This document shows, piece after piece, positions 34,839-46,958 of a DNA stretch of 64,000 nt. The position numbers and the translations under genes were made by a program. The notes under the pieces were generated by a model, which was not told the origin of the DNA, ran no database searches, and was given only the letters and a program-made list of their open reading frames with translations. Source of the stretch: Ceriagrion tenellum. Its lineage: Eukaryota; Arthropoda; Insecta; Odonata; Coenagrionidae. The DNA lies in the NCBI GenBank assembly GCA_963169105.1, contig OY720641.1:73545496-73609495 (forward strand), written 5' to 3'. Numbering within the stretch: position 1 is the first letter of the stretch; each line of letters begins with the position of its first letter.

Positions 34839-37299
34839 CTACTAATTTTGAGCGGAGGAAATTTAAAAAGTCACTCGGAGGTATGCAAGGTGAGTCGAGA
34901 GGCTTAATAGGTCAGTTATTTGATATTTGGTACAATTCTCACAAACTTTCAAGGATAAGTGGCGGGCGCGTTGTCGTGGTCAAGGAAGGTCGTTCTGCTC
35001 CGCTGCAATCAAACGAGGAACCAACTTTGCTGCAACCCGACGCATGCTCAATTTTCCGGTGAAATGGTCATGGTCAGTTGGCATTGAAGGCCTTCCTAGT
35101 TTAGGATCTTCTCGATCTGACTGGTGACCAGTGTTGAATCGAGTAGATCATTAATACCTGCGACAGAAAGCAAGTCTTGTAAAGTCTTCTCCAAACTAGT
35201 TTCAAGCTCTGTGGAATTGTGAAGTTGGCAGATAGCTGTAGTACGAGCGAGTTTCTGGGTGACCGGAGGTTGATGTTTTAGCCCTGCGCTTTTAAACACA
35301 GTAAGACATTAAGAAACTCCATCAACATAAATTATCCTTTCTTCCCATCTCTCTTCCATTTCCTGTATGCTCTTCCCGTCTATTTTCATGGCCTGTCCCA
35401 TAGTCCCAGCACCACCTCCCCCGTGCATTGGTGGCAATTGGTCGGGCGAACGGGAGCTAAAAAGTTCACGTTCACGTTGGATTCACCCTGCACATTTTTC
35501 ATGGGGACATCGGTATCGGGGTCCTTGCGCTCCTTGGGTACCTTTCGCTCTTTATTTTGAAATGTCGGCCAGACCATTACTAGCTCTCGCCTCGCTGTCG
35601 AGAAATTTCGTGACACTTTCCTAAATAATATGGAACCGAGGCCATAGCCATATGACTTGAGTGTTCCAAGAGAGGGTTGTGCGATCAGCCCAGAAGAGTG
35701 ACGCAGGACAACCTGAGCATATTCAAGGGCGCAATTCAATTCATATTCTATTCATTCAATGCATATTCAATTCATTCTACATTCGCGCGAGGTTCATCTC
35801 TCGATGAAAGTGCGGTGATCTGGTGTTGAGGAGGTTGACGCGTGTTAATGATGAGATATTTGTGATGTGCAGTAAGAGTGTTGCTTTCTGGTTTCTGATG
35901 TTTCAAGTGTACGAGCTCGGATTTAGTTCGTGCATAATGAAGGTATGCATTATACATATCGGTGAAGTAAAATATCCGAGTGGAGCCTCGATCCGCTTAC
36001 AAAAATATCTTTTATTTAAAAAAAAGGTAGACTTCTTTACTCTGCCTAGTAGTGTGTGCGGTGTGAAGTGTCTTTTGAGTTAAGTGTGATCGTGTAATAT
36101 TCTGAGTGCACCCAACAGTTACGAATGATGTACAAAATCCCAAGGGACCCGAGCAACATCCTGTGCCCCTGTGCTTCTTACGCGCCTCGTTAGACTGCAT
36201 AATTCCCTGCAAGCCACCTCAAGGGTGTGTGGCTGTGTAGTCCGAAGTGATCGAAAATCAACAAATAACGGATAGCATATGATATGAATTTCAGGTATGT
36301 ATTTATTCTTACCAGTGATCACTACTGAGAGTCTATTTTATTATCTAGCCCTTTTGTGTTGTTCAGGATGATGTTAGTAATCGAGATAAGTCGTAAACTT
36401 AACTACATGATTACTTTTCATACTAGAACTAGATGGATAAAAAGTTTAATATGAAGATTCCTGCACTATTTCGGGCGTTCATCACGTTGCTTGCTGACGC
36501 TCACAACACTTCCGCCCTACACATTGATCTGTAAAGCCCCGTGAAGAAATACGAGAGAATCTGTTGTCAGCAGAAACAACCAATGTGCGGAACACTAAAA
36601 GATATTCAAGAAACTTTGTCTAAAAACCGCGGAATTCTACGATTGAAAAGGTGAGAAATGTGTGGCGGATTACTGTCTCATTCAAAATTTTACCTGCATG
36701 TCATCAAACTTAAGGGAAGAATGAATTATTTTACCTTTCTTCGTCCTGTAATATCAATTATAATGTTCTTCATCATTGGATTACTATGCCCCGCAGTCTA
36801 AACTCTGACCACTGACTGTGCGCGATGAGAAGGTATTTATAGTACAAAGTTGCTTCTGGGTATTTCTCGCTGATTTTCAGAATTCAACACATGTAGCGAG
36901 GGAGTAAAATAAAAGCCTACGAGAGAACCCCTAACTCGTGTGATCTAAAGTATTTTGCTAATCATAGTCTTGCGTTAAAACTCAATTTCTAGCCTTCTCA
37001 AATTCAGTTTCGCTAATAGCTTATTCAATATTTCCCATTCGATCGATTACATTAAAACGCATAGCTTTCGTATGCATATGGTGAAAGTCACGATCTGAAT
37101 CTTTCTGACACTAAAAATCCTTTATGCGTGCTCGAAAAGTGACTAAAGAAAGATTATTCCATCTCTTTTACTTCTTAGCAGGCGATCTCAGTTCTTATGC
37201 AGAGTAATACTATTCTTTTCCAACGTGTTTGTTAGAACACTATTCGCACAGGTTATGAAATTTATTATTTTCCTTTATATTTCGGACTAACTATTGTGA

Positions 37300-37352
37300 C
37301 GTATATGTGATTCATTATGACGGAAGTGAACCTATACATAGTTACTACATTA
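37300..37352 (+). repeat. 53-bp direct repeat, right copy
   Basis: Matches 34786-34838 at 52 of 53 positions by eye. Flanking sequence on either side does not match, so the repeat is confined to this block. Confidence 0.9.
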
Positions 37353-38342
37353 AGGCTAGAGAAGGTACCAAACACAGCATATGTTTATTGGTCGAGCACC
37401 ATATCATATATTTATAATAACTTCGTATATTTATATCAGATAGTTTCTTGATTCCTGTCGTGGACGCGAATTGGGATGAACGGGCGACGACCATGCACCC
37501 TAGTTGGACACCAAGAGCCATCCTGAACATGTCGAAATTTCTTCCACCTATTGATACTTTCTGCTATCGGAATCAACCCGAATGTCTTTGATTGAACTCA
37601 TCATGACCTCTCATTTCATAGGACTGCTCTTTAAATAATAGTTTGCCCCATTGAAGCTCTTTGGAAATGTACTTAAAATCCAAGGATAATGTGTACACTC
37701 GGATTTACGAATGGCTGGGAAGGATATTAAATGATAGACTTGCTCAAATTTCATGGTAGAAATTATAATTGTATACCTATTTCCTACAAGCCTAGAAGCA
37801 GGGAATATGGCTGTTTGGTATTTTTTTAGGTTTTTTGTTTTTTACTTTTAAGAATTGATTAATATATCGATTTAAAAATAGTGGTACACGAAGAAATAGC
37901 TCATGGAGTACTTAGAGCAATTATTTCGTCCCAACCAGGGGATATGTTACATTTACTTGTATTTGACTTAGTCACCATCCCACCGCAATCTATAGTTCTT
38001 ATAATAATAGCGATTAAGATAGTAATACTTCATTTCGGAAATTTCTACGTCAAGGTAAAGACTACCAGGGCTAGTATAAACTTAAAATCAGATGCACACG
38101 CGATTTACTGAGGGCCTGCATGACGATAAATAATTCTTTTATTTCCAGTTGCTCCAAAAATGGTATTAATAAACATATAACGATATTCAATTATATCACT
38201 CAATGATTGAGCGTAATAAGAAAGATTTTTGCACTAATTCCCATATAAATTCCTCTAATTGAGGGTGCTCCTGAAGAGATCTTCGGCTTCGCCATCCTCG
38301 CATCGCAGTTTTCCGCACATTCAATTTACGCAAAATACTTCT

Positions 38343-41300
38343 GCATCTACATCTACATACTACCCTGAGAGCTACGGCATGGGCGTGTGGCAGATGTTGA
38401 GACACCAGCCGGGTGAAAAAGTAAGGTTTTGGGAGGTGAAATAGTGAATTTTGTAATATGGGAGTGCATCTAGTGGAGCTCAGTTTTAATTATGGGCGGA
38501 AAGAACGAGCTTTTGTACCATTCTGTTCGAATCTCTCTTATTTTATCGATTATGTCAGACCTAGAGTTGTAGTGAGGCGTCATGATAATATTCTCTATGT
38601 CGCTCTGAGAATTATCAGCTCTGAATTTATCAAGCAACCTAAGCCTAGCGTGTAGTCTCCGAGTCTGTAGGGGCTTCCACCTTAATCCCTCTAAAAGTCG
38701 TGAGACACTATATGTACGCTCGTAGCAGTTTTCAACGAAGCGCGCTGATTTCCTTTGTATTTTATTTATTTTTTTGGTTAAATCTATTTGACCAGGGTAC
38801 CAAATACTCGCGGCGCATTCGAGGTGTGGCCTAATCAGAGCGAAGTAGCATCTCTCTTTGACTTTTTCATCCGAGGACCTTCCTATTACACGCTTAACAA
38901 AACCTAGTTTCTTTCATGATGTGCCGCATGTGCTTTGTATGTGTTTCCCAAGATATATCAGATGTGAAGGTAGTTCCAAGATATTTTACTGTATCGGAAA
39001 ATGTTATGTATCCTCCACCCACAGTTTAGGTGCGGCATTGTGTGATGGCTTTCGCAGGAAGTGAACTGCGATGCATTTACTAAAATTTAATTCAAGCCCC
39101 AACTCCTGGCGCCACGAATGAACGCCGTTAAGGTCCGATCACAGAACTTCAAAGTCCGCATCATCGCTTATTTCACGGTAGATAACTGTACCGTCTGCAA
39201 ACAATCTTAATTTACTGCCAACTCGGGAACTTAGAACATCAATATACATAATGAATAAAAAAGTGCCGGTCAAACTTTCTTGAGGAACACCGAAAGTGAC
39301 TTCGACCATATCAGAGCTAAAACCATCAATAACTATTTTTAGTTTTCGATCACCGAGAAAGTCCCTAATCCAATTCACTAGTTTTTGTTAACTCCACATG
39401 ATTGCAATTTACATACGAGTTTTTTGAGAGGAACCTTGTCGAATGCCTTCTTGAAATCAAGGAATATCGTGTCAACTTGCTTATTTGATTCACTTGATTT
39501 TAGGATATCACGAAGGAAGAGCGCAAGCTGTTTTTCGTAGGATCCGCCCTTACGGATACTGTGCTGACTGCTATGTAAGAAGTTACAATTATCGAGGAAT
39601 GTCAAAATATTTCGGACGAAAATATGTTCGAGGATCTTCCATATATGTAAGTGATTTAATGATATAGGCAGTTAATTCCCTGGGTCATTTCTCTATCCTT
39701 TTTTAAATGTCGGTGTGATGTTGGCTATTTTCCAGTCTTGGGGCACCTTGCCTTCGGATAATGCTTTGAGATATATATAGATAATTTCTAAAATGGTGTA
39801 ATATGTAGCGCTAACTCCTTAAACACGCGTGCAGATATTTCTTCTGGACCTGGGGACTAGTTCATTTTAATCGAACGCAGTTGTTTAATTATTCCATCAC
39901 GTTGAATTTTTCTGTCAGCCATGTGCTCCTTTAAGTTAGGAATGTCTAAATTGTGTATTGTGTAATCCTTAGTGTATATACTTTCGAAGTACTGGTTTTG
40001 TAATTTGCTTTTGTCAATGCGGTCGGTGACTACTTAAATTTGTGTCCAATAAAGACTACTGTCGAAGATTCGCCCCAGTGCTCTCTCGCGTATGATTTCT
40101 GATGCGTATGATGATTGCGTATGATGACTTCGGACTTTCATCTTGGAATTCACCGAGGATTTATTTCTTGAAGTTTTGTAGAGTAGTGCGTATTATTTTC
40201 TTCGTTTTTGAGCGTTGATAAACTTAGATTTCTCTCGCCGGCTCCAATGTTTTGTTACCTGACTCAATAGAATTTTTATATTGGTTGTGTAATTGTCTTT
40301 GTCTCCTGAGCTTCCGCCTTACTGTTGTTGTTGTATCAGGGAAGTTCTTTACTCTTCCGTTTGAAGTTCTGTGGAGTATTTTCATCGGTGACTTTGCGCC
40401 GTATATCCAAAAAATATCTTTATGATACTTCGGAGCTCTTGTCTTTCATTGTGGCTATATATTTCGTGAATGAAGCTTTAACGTCTATTCAAATTTTATG
40501 TAAGCGCATTTGTCAAATAAGTACACTTTACGTTTCGGTTTTACAGGGAACCCTACTGTTGATTTGATAATCATTGTAGTGTGACGAACAGCTAAAAATC
40601 TAATATTTTATTACCTGTCGTGGGTTCATCAACTACTTGAGTGGTATAAGTGTATTAAGTAAGACCTCGCTTATATCACATTTCCTTGAATTTGTTTATA
40701 CGCAGTCGTTTTCAAAATTTTATCCGGGAGGCTGAATCTCCACCGATAATTATCACGATTTTTTTGTCTCACGAGGTAAATGGTGATTATTACGTTTCTA
40801 ATGCGTACAAAGTGTCTATTTTGGAATCCGGTGGTTTGTAAAATGAACATATTGAATATGCCTTTTGTTTTTCGTTTAACAGTAAGCCAAACGCTCTCTA
40901 TTTCATTGTTGTTTAACATGTGAGTGGTACCATTCAAATATGGTTTGACCGCTGAGAATATTCCGCCGCCAATCCTGTCTGGTCCATCCCGTCTAAAGAT
41001 TTTATATCCTGTCGGAAAAACTTCGCTATCGCTAATATCCTCTGCAAACAAGCTGTCTGTTCCAACTACTATATCTGCGTTTCCAAATATATGCTCAACT
41101 TCGGCACGTTTGTTCTTTACGCTATAGAAATTGATTTATACAAAATTATATCGCATTTAGCTTGATGCATGTTGATTCGCTGTTTTCTACGATTATTTGT
41201 GTTATCTTTTGGATGTTTTTGAAACCGCTGAGAAAGGAGTTTTTCTTTGGATTTACGCAGTTGGGATTTACTTGACTGGGAGGAAGATATCAGTGTTGCC

Positions 41301-41345
41301 AGCTTGGAGTAAGGAGAAGTAAGACAGTCCAGAGTGGTAAACATG
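38343..41345 (-). pseudogene. CR1/Jockey-type non-LTR retrotransposon, degenerate, near full coding order
   Basis: On the minus strand, 5' to 3': an endonuclease-domain remnant at 41051-40671 (EDISDSEVFPTGYKIFRRD, GGG, then a substituted catalytic region); reverse-transcriptase pieces at 39605-39378 (FLDFKKAFDKVP, the palm-domain block) and 39378-39139 (GVPQESLTGTFLFIMYID; then LFADGT, where the usual FADD has lost its second Asp); then the C-terminus at about 38840-38450 (ASIWYPGQ, KIQRKSARFV, RLLEGLRWKPL, RLHARLRLL, SRSD, SSFFP). It ends in GTATGTAGATGTAGATG at 38343-38365. Many frameshifts. Two other 3' tails of the family are at 24670 and 28012. Confidence 0.88.
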
Positions 41346-44300
41346 CTGAAGATTACAACGACTGGGTTGCTGTCTGGTCAGCTACTCCGAAAAGTGCTTG
41401 GAGTAGAATTCTCCCTTTTGATACTATCGCGATTCTTGTTCGGCTTTCAATTTCCACGGGATTACCGAGAGAGCGATACCTAAACAGCTGTCACGGCGTA
41501 AGAAGAAGGATAATCTATGAACCGCATGACAGCCGAGCGACGAGGCGATATGAAAGAATATTATTATTCACGGAAAGGTTACCGACCATTCCTTCACCTG
41601 TCATTTATGTATTTTCATAATTGGTTGTATCTCATACTTTTTCTATTCCTACCATGACCCAATGCCTAAATTTTGTACATAATTTCAATAAGCTCGCAAT
41701 GCCACCTTCTTCATCTATGCGCGTTTCTTCGCGTATCGTTCAGGTGATTGAGATGTAGTGGTTATGGCTCGAGGCCAAGATAAAGACGCATGATAATCGA
41801 TGCAAAGCAGTTCGCATAGGTATGACTAAACTACACCTCACATTTTGTAATCATAGGTGGAAAACGCGATATTATAAAAAGTTGCTGAGAAGGGGTCGCT
41901 TATAGACGGCGAATACAGGGGTGAGGTGATTTATCTTGCGTATTAATGCAAGGGAAATCGATGTGCAGTAAATGTGCCATATCTTAATTAAAATCAAACC
42001 GTTAGTTACATAACATTACTGACATTACATACAATTTAGAAGCTGTACTCGATAGTGTACCACAGAATATACTACCGCTGATATAATGAAAAAATCCCGC
42101 GTCCGGTAGAGTGCTGGTTCTCTTTAGGATAGAATTCACAAATGATCATTCCCGTGGTACTGATTAATATCGTGAAGCGGAGGTCCACTGAACTACTTCG
42201 AGCAGGGCGTTTTGGGGTAATTTATGTTTAATGCGAAAGGCGCCAGTCATTGGGCGACAAGCCACTTGTTGGTTCCTCAAACGTTTTACAAGTGAGAATT
42301 TTGGTAGCAGCAAAGAAGGCAATTGATTCTAAGGGTGTGGGGCAAAATAAGGAAGATAAAAAAAATGAAAACATATCTAGAATAGGTGAAGGGATTGTGT
42401 CAAAGAACTAGCTGTATAACAGATGTTTTTGAATTGTGAACTTTGATTTGTCGACGAAAAGAATTGTGAGGAGATGAAGGTAAAAAAATTTCGGAGAGTG
42501 GATGGCATTCTTTGGATTTACTGAAAAACTTAGCAAGTAATTGAGTAGAACTTTCCTTTAATTTATGAACCTTCACATTTCACCGGTGTTATATAATAAT
42601 AATGGCTGATTCTTAATAAAAAATATGGTATAAAGTAGCGCAGTATGGTATCAGAATTGCCGGTAATACCTAACACCTTAAATGTGGTACCGTCAGTAAC
42701 ATATCTACCCACAGCTCTGGACCAAACAGTGTTCAGCAATTATAATTCACTAATTCTAATTCAATTATCCATTGATACATAACTTTTGCCTCATGTTCCT
42801 CATGAAACTCCTTCCCGGTCTCCTTCCAGCCACTTATTCAGCCTTGGATTGTAGGGTAGAATTTGTTATGTAATTTTTGGAATAGGAAATGGCCTAGAGC
42901 AGTCGTTCCTCACATGTTTCGCTTTGTGTATAGAGATGGGCCATTATGAAAATTACCGTGGCATTTGACGTAATGCAGCCCCTGAAAATTACCGTAATTT
43001 TCGGTAATATTCACCTCCGTCTCAGATATTTTTCATACTGATATATCCCTAATATTATTTAAAGCGAAGTCTATATATATTAAAGCCATATTAATAATTG
43101 ATAATGGCTCGCGCAACTCATTTGTGGAATATTTACACGATTTTTACTTAAGAACTATTTGTCGGGCTGTCGTTTTCGACTCTTTGAACGAATCTTTTTC
43201 AAATCAAACAAAAGAACGCTGAATTGCCTTGAGCTGTCGTATTGGTGTTTAAATTTTCTTATTTCTTGATTTATTAATTTGGCAAAGGTAATGGTTTTAA
43301 TGCAATTATCCCCTAGCTATTGCTATTCGCTTTCTTATTAATTCCTCCATTAGCTATTTATAGCAGAAAATAAAAAATATCCTAAGCACTCATGGGAGGC
43401 TTCATATTAGGTAAAGTTATTGTTTATCGCAATGTTAAAAACTTATTTCTAGCATCTGACACCGTTTTAGAAAGTAAGTATGTACATTGTTTACCACATG
43501 AACAATTCTATGCCTCCTTAATTTCAATAAAAAGGTTGTTAATAATAGTTGAGCTTACCAAATAGTGAATCTAATAACTGTATAAGAAATTCACATGTGA
43601 ATATTGAGAACTCATCAAGCTTCCCGCTGAGGGATCTGGTTCCTTTTTATTCACACTGATTTGTTTTTCAGGGTATGTCCATAGAGTTATACGTCAAATC
43701 TAGTCCTAATAAGTCAGCAGTTAATTCGATAACCTTTCCATTCATGTCATGTTTAATTCTTGGAATACAAAATTGTGAGTACCTACCTTTGAGGACTATT
43801 GAGTTTGAATGAGTGAAACACTAAGATAGAGAAAATGTCTTTTATTTCTTCTCCAAGTACAAAGAATTACATGACGATTCATGTAATATGGAGAATTACT
43901 ATGTTATTTACATATTTTTATGATGCTGTTAATGATTTCCTTAATGCAACTTACCAACTATTGATGAAATGTGAAAGAATGATCATATATGAAAATTCAA
44001 GATTCAACAATGTGACTTCAAGTCATTGCATCAATTATTAGTGATTGAATTTTGCTTAAGTATCTTAAGATTAACACTCAGTACAGATGGCTTGAATTGC
44101 AGACATGGTGCACTTTTTTGGTTGGTTGATCTGGTGGTAATGGGTTTAATTTTAGTTTCTTGGACAGTTGTTCAGGTGTATATATGAGGGTGGGCTCCCT
44201 CCACTGTACCATATGTCATTTGCAATTGGAGAACCAATGTGTGCGTCTTATTCTTTGCTACCTCCTTTTTGAAGGTAAAGTTTACAAACCTATCTTCTAC

Positions 44301-44696
44301 TTCATTATAAAAACAAAATCTATCTGTATATGGGGAGGCTTAGTAGAGATAAAGCCCCAATTATGGTACGTATAAAAGAATTGCCCAATTTTCTTACATG
44401 AGTGTTGAAGAAATATTATGAAAACCTGAACAACTCTCTAACTCATGATGCAATCGACATAAAGGAGTGATTACAGCGCCGTAACGGAGCGCATTCACCT
44501 AGGTGACTGATTTTAAAATGAATTGTACTTTAGTGAGGTTGAGCTTTGCTCAGAGATGGCTGAGTGAATTTATTGAGTGAATGAAAAAAATGAGTAATGA
44601 CTAAACAGAATTAATCCTAAGTAATTCTATTTTTGATTTCTATCAAAATTTAGCAGCAGTAAAAGCATTAATCTGGTATAAATCCATTTATCTTAC
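41346..44696. other. No gene recognised
   Basis: Intergenic DNA between the LINE and the NKCC 3' end. AT-rich, with short unsupported frames. A short self-similar patch (GAAAATTACCGTGG... GAAAATTACCGTAATTTTCGGTAA) at about 42948-43005 is a local imperfect inverted repeat. Confidence 0.4.
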
Positions 44697-45154
44697 TTTA
44701 TTTATCTGTCATCTATATTGAGTAAAGTACTTATATACTTGCACACTTTAAATTAAGACTCAGAGTGACTCAGTTGAGCATATAATGAGGCAGTATGAAA
44801 CTGTCAGTCATTCATATTGTCAAACAAAACCTGTGGGCCCTCAAATTTTCTTCCAGCAATGCATCTAATGATCTTAGAAGTGGATGTAGGGTGCATTGTG
44901 GAGGATACTGCTGCATCTGTGACTGCTTGGCTCCCAGCAACTGGCTCTCTGCAGCCAAATCAGATGTTAGTGTTTGAGAATTCTTGTTGTTTTAAACTTC
45001 TCACACTCTTGTGACTTTTCTATCATAAATTCTGTCACCCATCCGGAGAACATCTCTTAGCTTACAGGCACTGTGAATTGACCTGCGGTTTCAGAAACCC
45101 TGCAGGAGGACTGACTAGAATGAAAAGGAGGATCACTTTCCGCATGCTCATCTA
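44697..45154 (-). other. Probable 3' UTR of the NKCC gene
   Basis: Follows the TAA at 45157-45155 on the minus strand. The first canonical AATAAA on that strand is at 44702-44697, another at 44574-44569. No repeat was seen in the interval. End position inferred. Confidence 0.4.
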
Positions 45155-45290
45155 TTAAGAATAGAATGTGAGCACAGACTGTTGGTTTCCTCTGACTAGC
45201 AGGAATGGCGGCATTCCTCGAGTTAACGTTTCTAGCCATGCCATGTATAGTGGTGCTGAGACTACTCCTCGCCTGGGCATTGGGAGTGAC
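45155..45290 (-). CDS. NKCC: Na-K-Cl cotransporter, last exon (C-terminus)
   Basis: Minus strand, acceptor CTCTTAAG, one base completing Met with the previous exon, then 44 residues: SLPMPRRGVVSAPLYMAW, then MPPFLLVRGNQQSVLTFYS and TAA. The SLP-x(2)-R-G, LYMAWLE and the terminal VRGN-x-SVLTFYS are signatures of the very C-terminus of SLC12 Na-(K-)Cl cotransporters, part of the cytosolic regulatory domain. Ending exactly on TFYS confirms a complete end. An open frame on the opposite strand here is a shadow. Confidence 0.95.
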
Positions 45291-45499
45291 CTTAAGAGAC
45301 AAGATCAATTTTTATTATATTATCAGGAAATACTAATCATCAATGTTATTTTCTAACACTTAGCTCTAACACATTTTCCAACATTAAGTCAGTGGAAATC
45401 AGCATCATGCTGTTCAGAAATCAAAGAGTATGAATCAATTCACTCTTCAGCAGGCTATTTTATTTTTAATATCAGAATACCCAAATTAATTACAAGTAT

Positions 45500-46800
45500 G
45501 ATAAACCTGATCAATAATCATAGTGGCGACATGAGGCTTAACTTGGTGGAATTTGTCCATATTTAATAAAATAGACATACTTTGTACTTTTTCACACATT
45601 ATTTCCCAACCGGTTTCAACACATTCATGTATTTTTCAAGGGACTGACAATGTGTAGCATTGAGGGATCCTTAAATAGTGCATCAGAGGGAGGGTTTGGA
45701 CCGTAACAGAAGAAGCTGAAGGTTGGAGAGAGGTATGTGTAAACTGGTTGATGCCTATTGTGAGAGGTAGGGGGGTGAGGGAAAGGGAAGGTCAATCATT
45801 GGATGCGGCAGATGTCATGGGGGAAAAGGAGGACAGGGGTGAACATTTGAAATCAGTCAAATAATTTAAAAGAATAAAATCTGATGATCATCGTCGTTTG
45901 AAAATTTCAACTTTTTCTAAAAAATCTAGTTTACAACCTTGGTTAGTAACGTGTAAAATTTTTGGGGTGAAGTTTCCCCGATGGCCAGTTTCAATCAAGT
46001 GTTTTGCATGCATGGAACTTTCGTCATAATTTTTAAAACAGTTCTTATGTTTGCCAACTCTAGTCTTAAATTTTCTACCTGTTTGACCAACTGTTTGCAT
46101 TGCATTCATTACCTTTCAACAAATAAACTCCACACTTATGTTGCATGTCAATATTGCCTTTAGAATTGAAAAACAGTTTACTTACAATTAGCATCATGGG
46201 GTTATGAAAGCACTCTTTAAAGACATCTTAGGCAGTCTTCTAACAATTTCTTATCATTAATTACCTAGAAAAGGCACTTTGATCCATTTCTTTGATTTTT
46301 CATGGGGGATTTTTAGGTAAGTTAGCAACTAAATGGCCTTAGAATTACAGTTCTTTTATTAATAATTTATCGTCTAGTTGTTGGCTCTGACTATTTTGGT
46401 GGGCTATTGTTTTTATAGTTTTAAGTTCCTCTTTGAAAGCATTTTCCAGAAGTGGGATGGTTACCAGCCTAATAATCAATCGAATTGGTGGCTGAAATTT
46501 TGTGGGAAAAATGATGGGAGGAATTATTTATAATGATGATGTCAGAATAAGTATCTTTACAATAAATATCAAATTGGTGTAAGTGGTCCGAGATAGAGAT
46601 GGACAAATCTAAATAGTTTAGGTGGTAATTACCTAATTCCATCATAAATTTAATTGAAGTGTGGAGGGAGTTTAAAGTATATAAAAATTGATCTAATGGT
46701 TTTGTACTGCCTGTCCACAAGCATATATTGTGGTCTACATTTCTGTTTTAATGATGAATGTTCTTTAAAGTAGGGTGGTTAGACTTAAAAGTTATTTGTC
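45500..46800 (-). mobile_element. Penelope-like element remnant with GIY-YIG endonuclease
   Basis: Minus strand. 46730-46469 reads LWTGSTKPLDQFLYTLN, then LNYLDLSI, FDIYCKDTYSD and SHKISA, the C-terminal palm/thumb of Penelope-like reverse transcriptases (normally FLDL-I and F-IYRK-TYTD). After a broken linker, 46145-45888 reads KCGVYLL, a frameshift, then VGQTGRKFKTRVGKHK, HLIETGH and FLEKVEIFK: the GIY-YIG nuclease (GVY...VG, with its Arg and following helix) used by PLEs for integration. Downstream, to about 45520, ATGTGTTGAAACCGG and the CCACCAAGTTAAGCCTCATG region resemble PLE 3' non-coding DNA. Frameshifts in both domains show it is inactive; the RT N-terminus is missing. Confidence 0.8.
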
Positions 46801-46884
46801 TTCCAGAGAATCCATAAAGATTTCCGCTGATCACAGATCAATAAGGTTTTCAAAGGATCAAAGATCAATAAGGTCCAAACCTGA

Positions 46885-46958
46885 CCGGTAATTGGGAGAT
46901 CCGGGTTTGAATCCTTGTCTAGTCAAATGATTTTTTCATGGCAAATTTCAACCCTTGC
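46885..46958 (+). mobile_element. SINE fragment (family B-like)
   Basis: GGTAATTGGGAGATCCGGGTTTGAATCC (B box GGGTTTGAATCC), then TTGTCTAGTCAAATGATTTTTTCATGGCAAATTTCA, parallels the family B order (B box, CCAGTCCAGGTGAATTATTTTTCCACTGTGAATTTCA). Diverged, without a clear A box. Confidence 0.5.

Larger units (their letters stand above)
31709..38342. other. Non-coding or unresolved; probable THAP-gene intron
   Basis: The C-x2-H second half of the THAP domain was sought and not found. A minus-strand frame at 35299-35096 reads LETSLEKTLQDLLSVAG and INDLLDS before a stop; it looks protein-like but I do not recognise it. GC-richer patches occur near 33100-33500 and 35370-35600. A 53-bp direct repeat lies at 34786 and 37300. 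Confidence 0.3.

Noticed and set aside
44851..44990. Possible exon after TTCTTCCAG on the plus strand
   Set aside because: The acceptor is good and frames are open, but no donor and no recognisable protein; lies in the presumed NKCC 3' UTR on the other strand.
45168..45356. Plus-strand frame over the last NKCC exon
   Set aside because: Antisense shadow of a confirmed exon.
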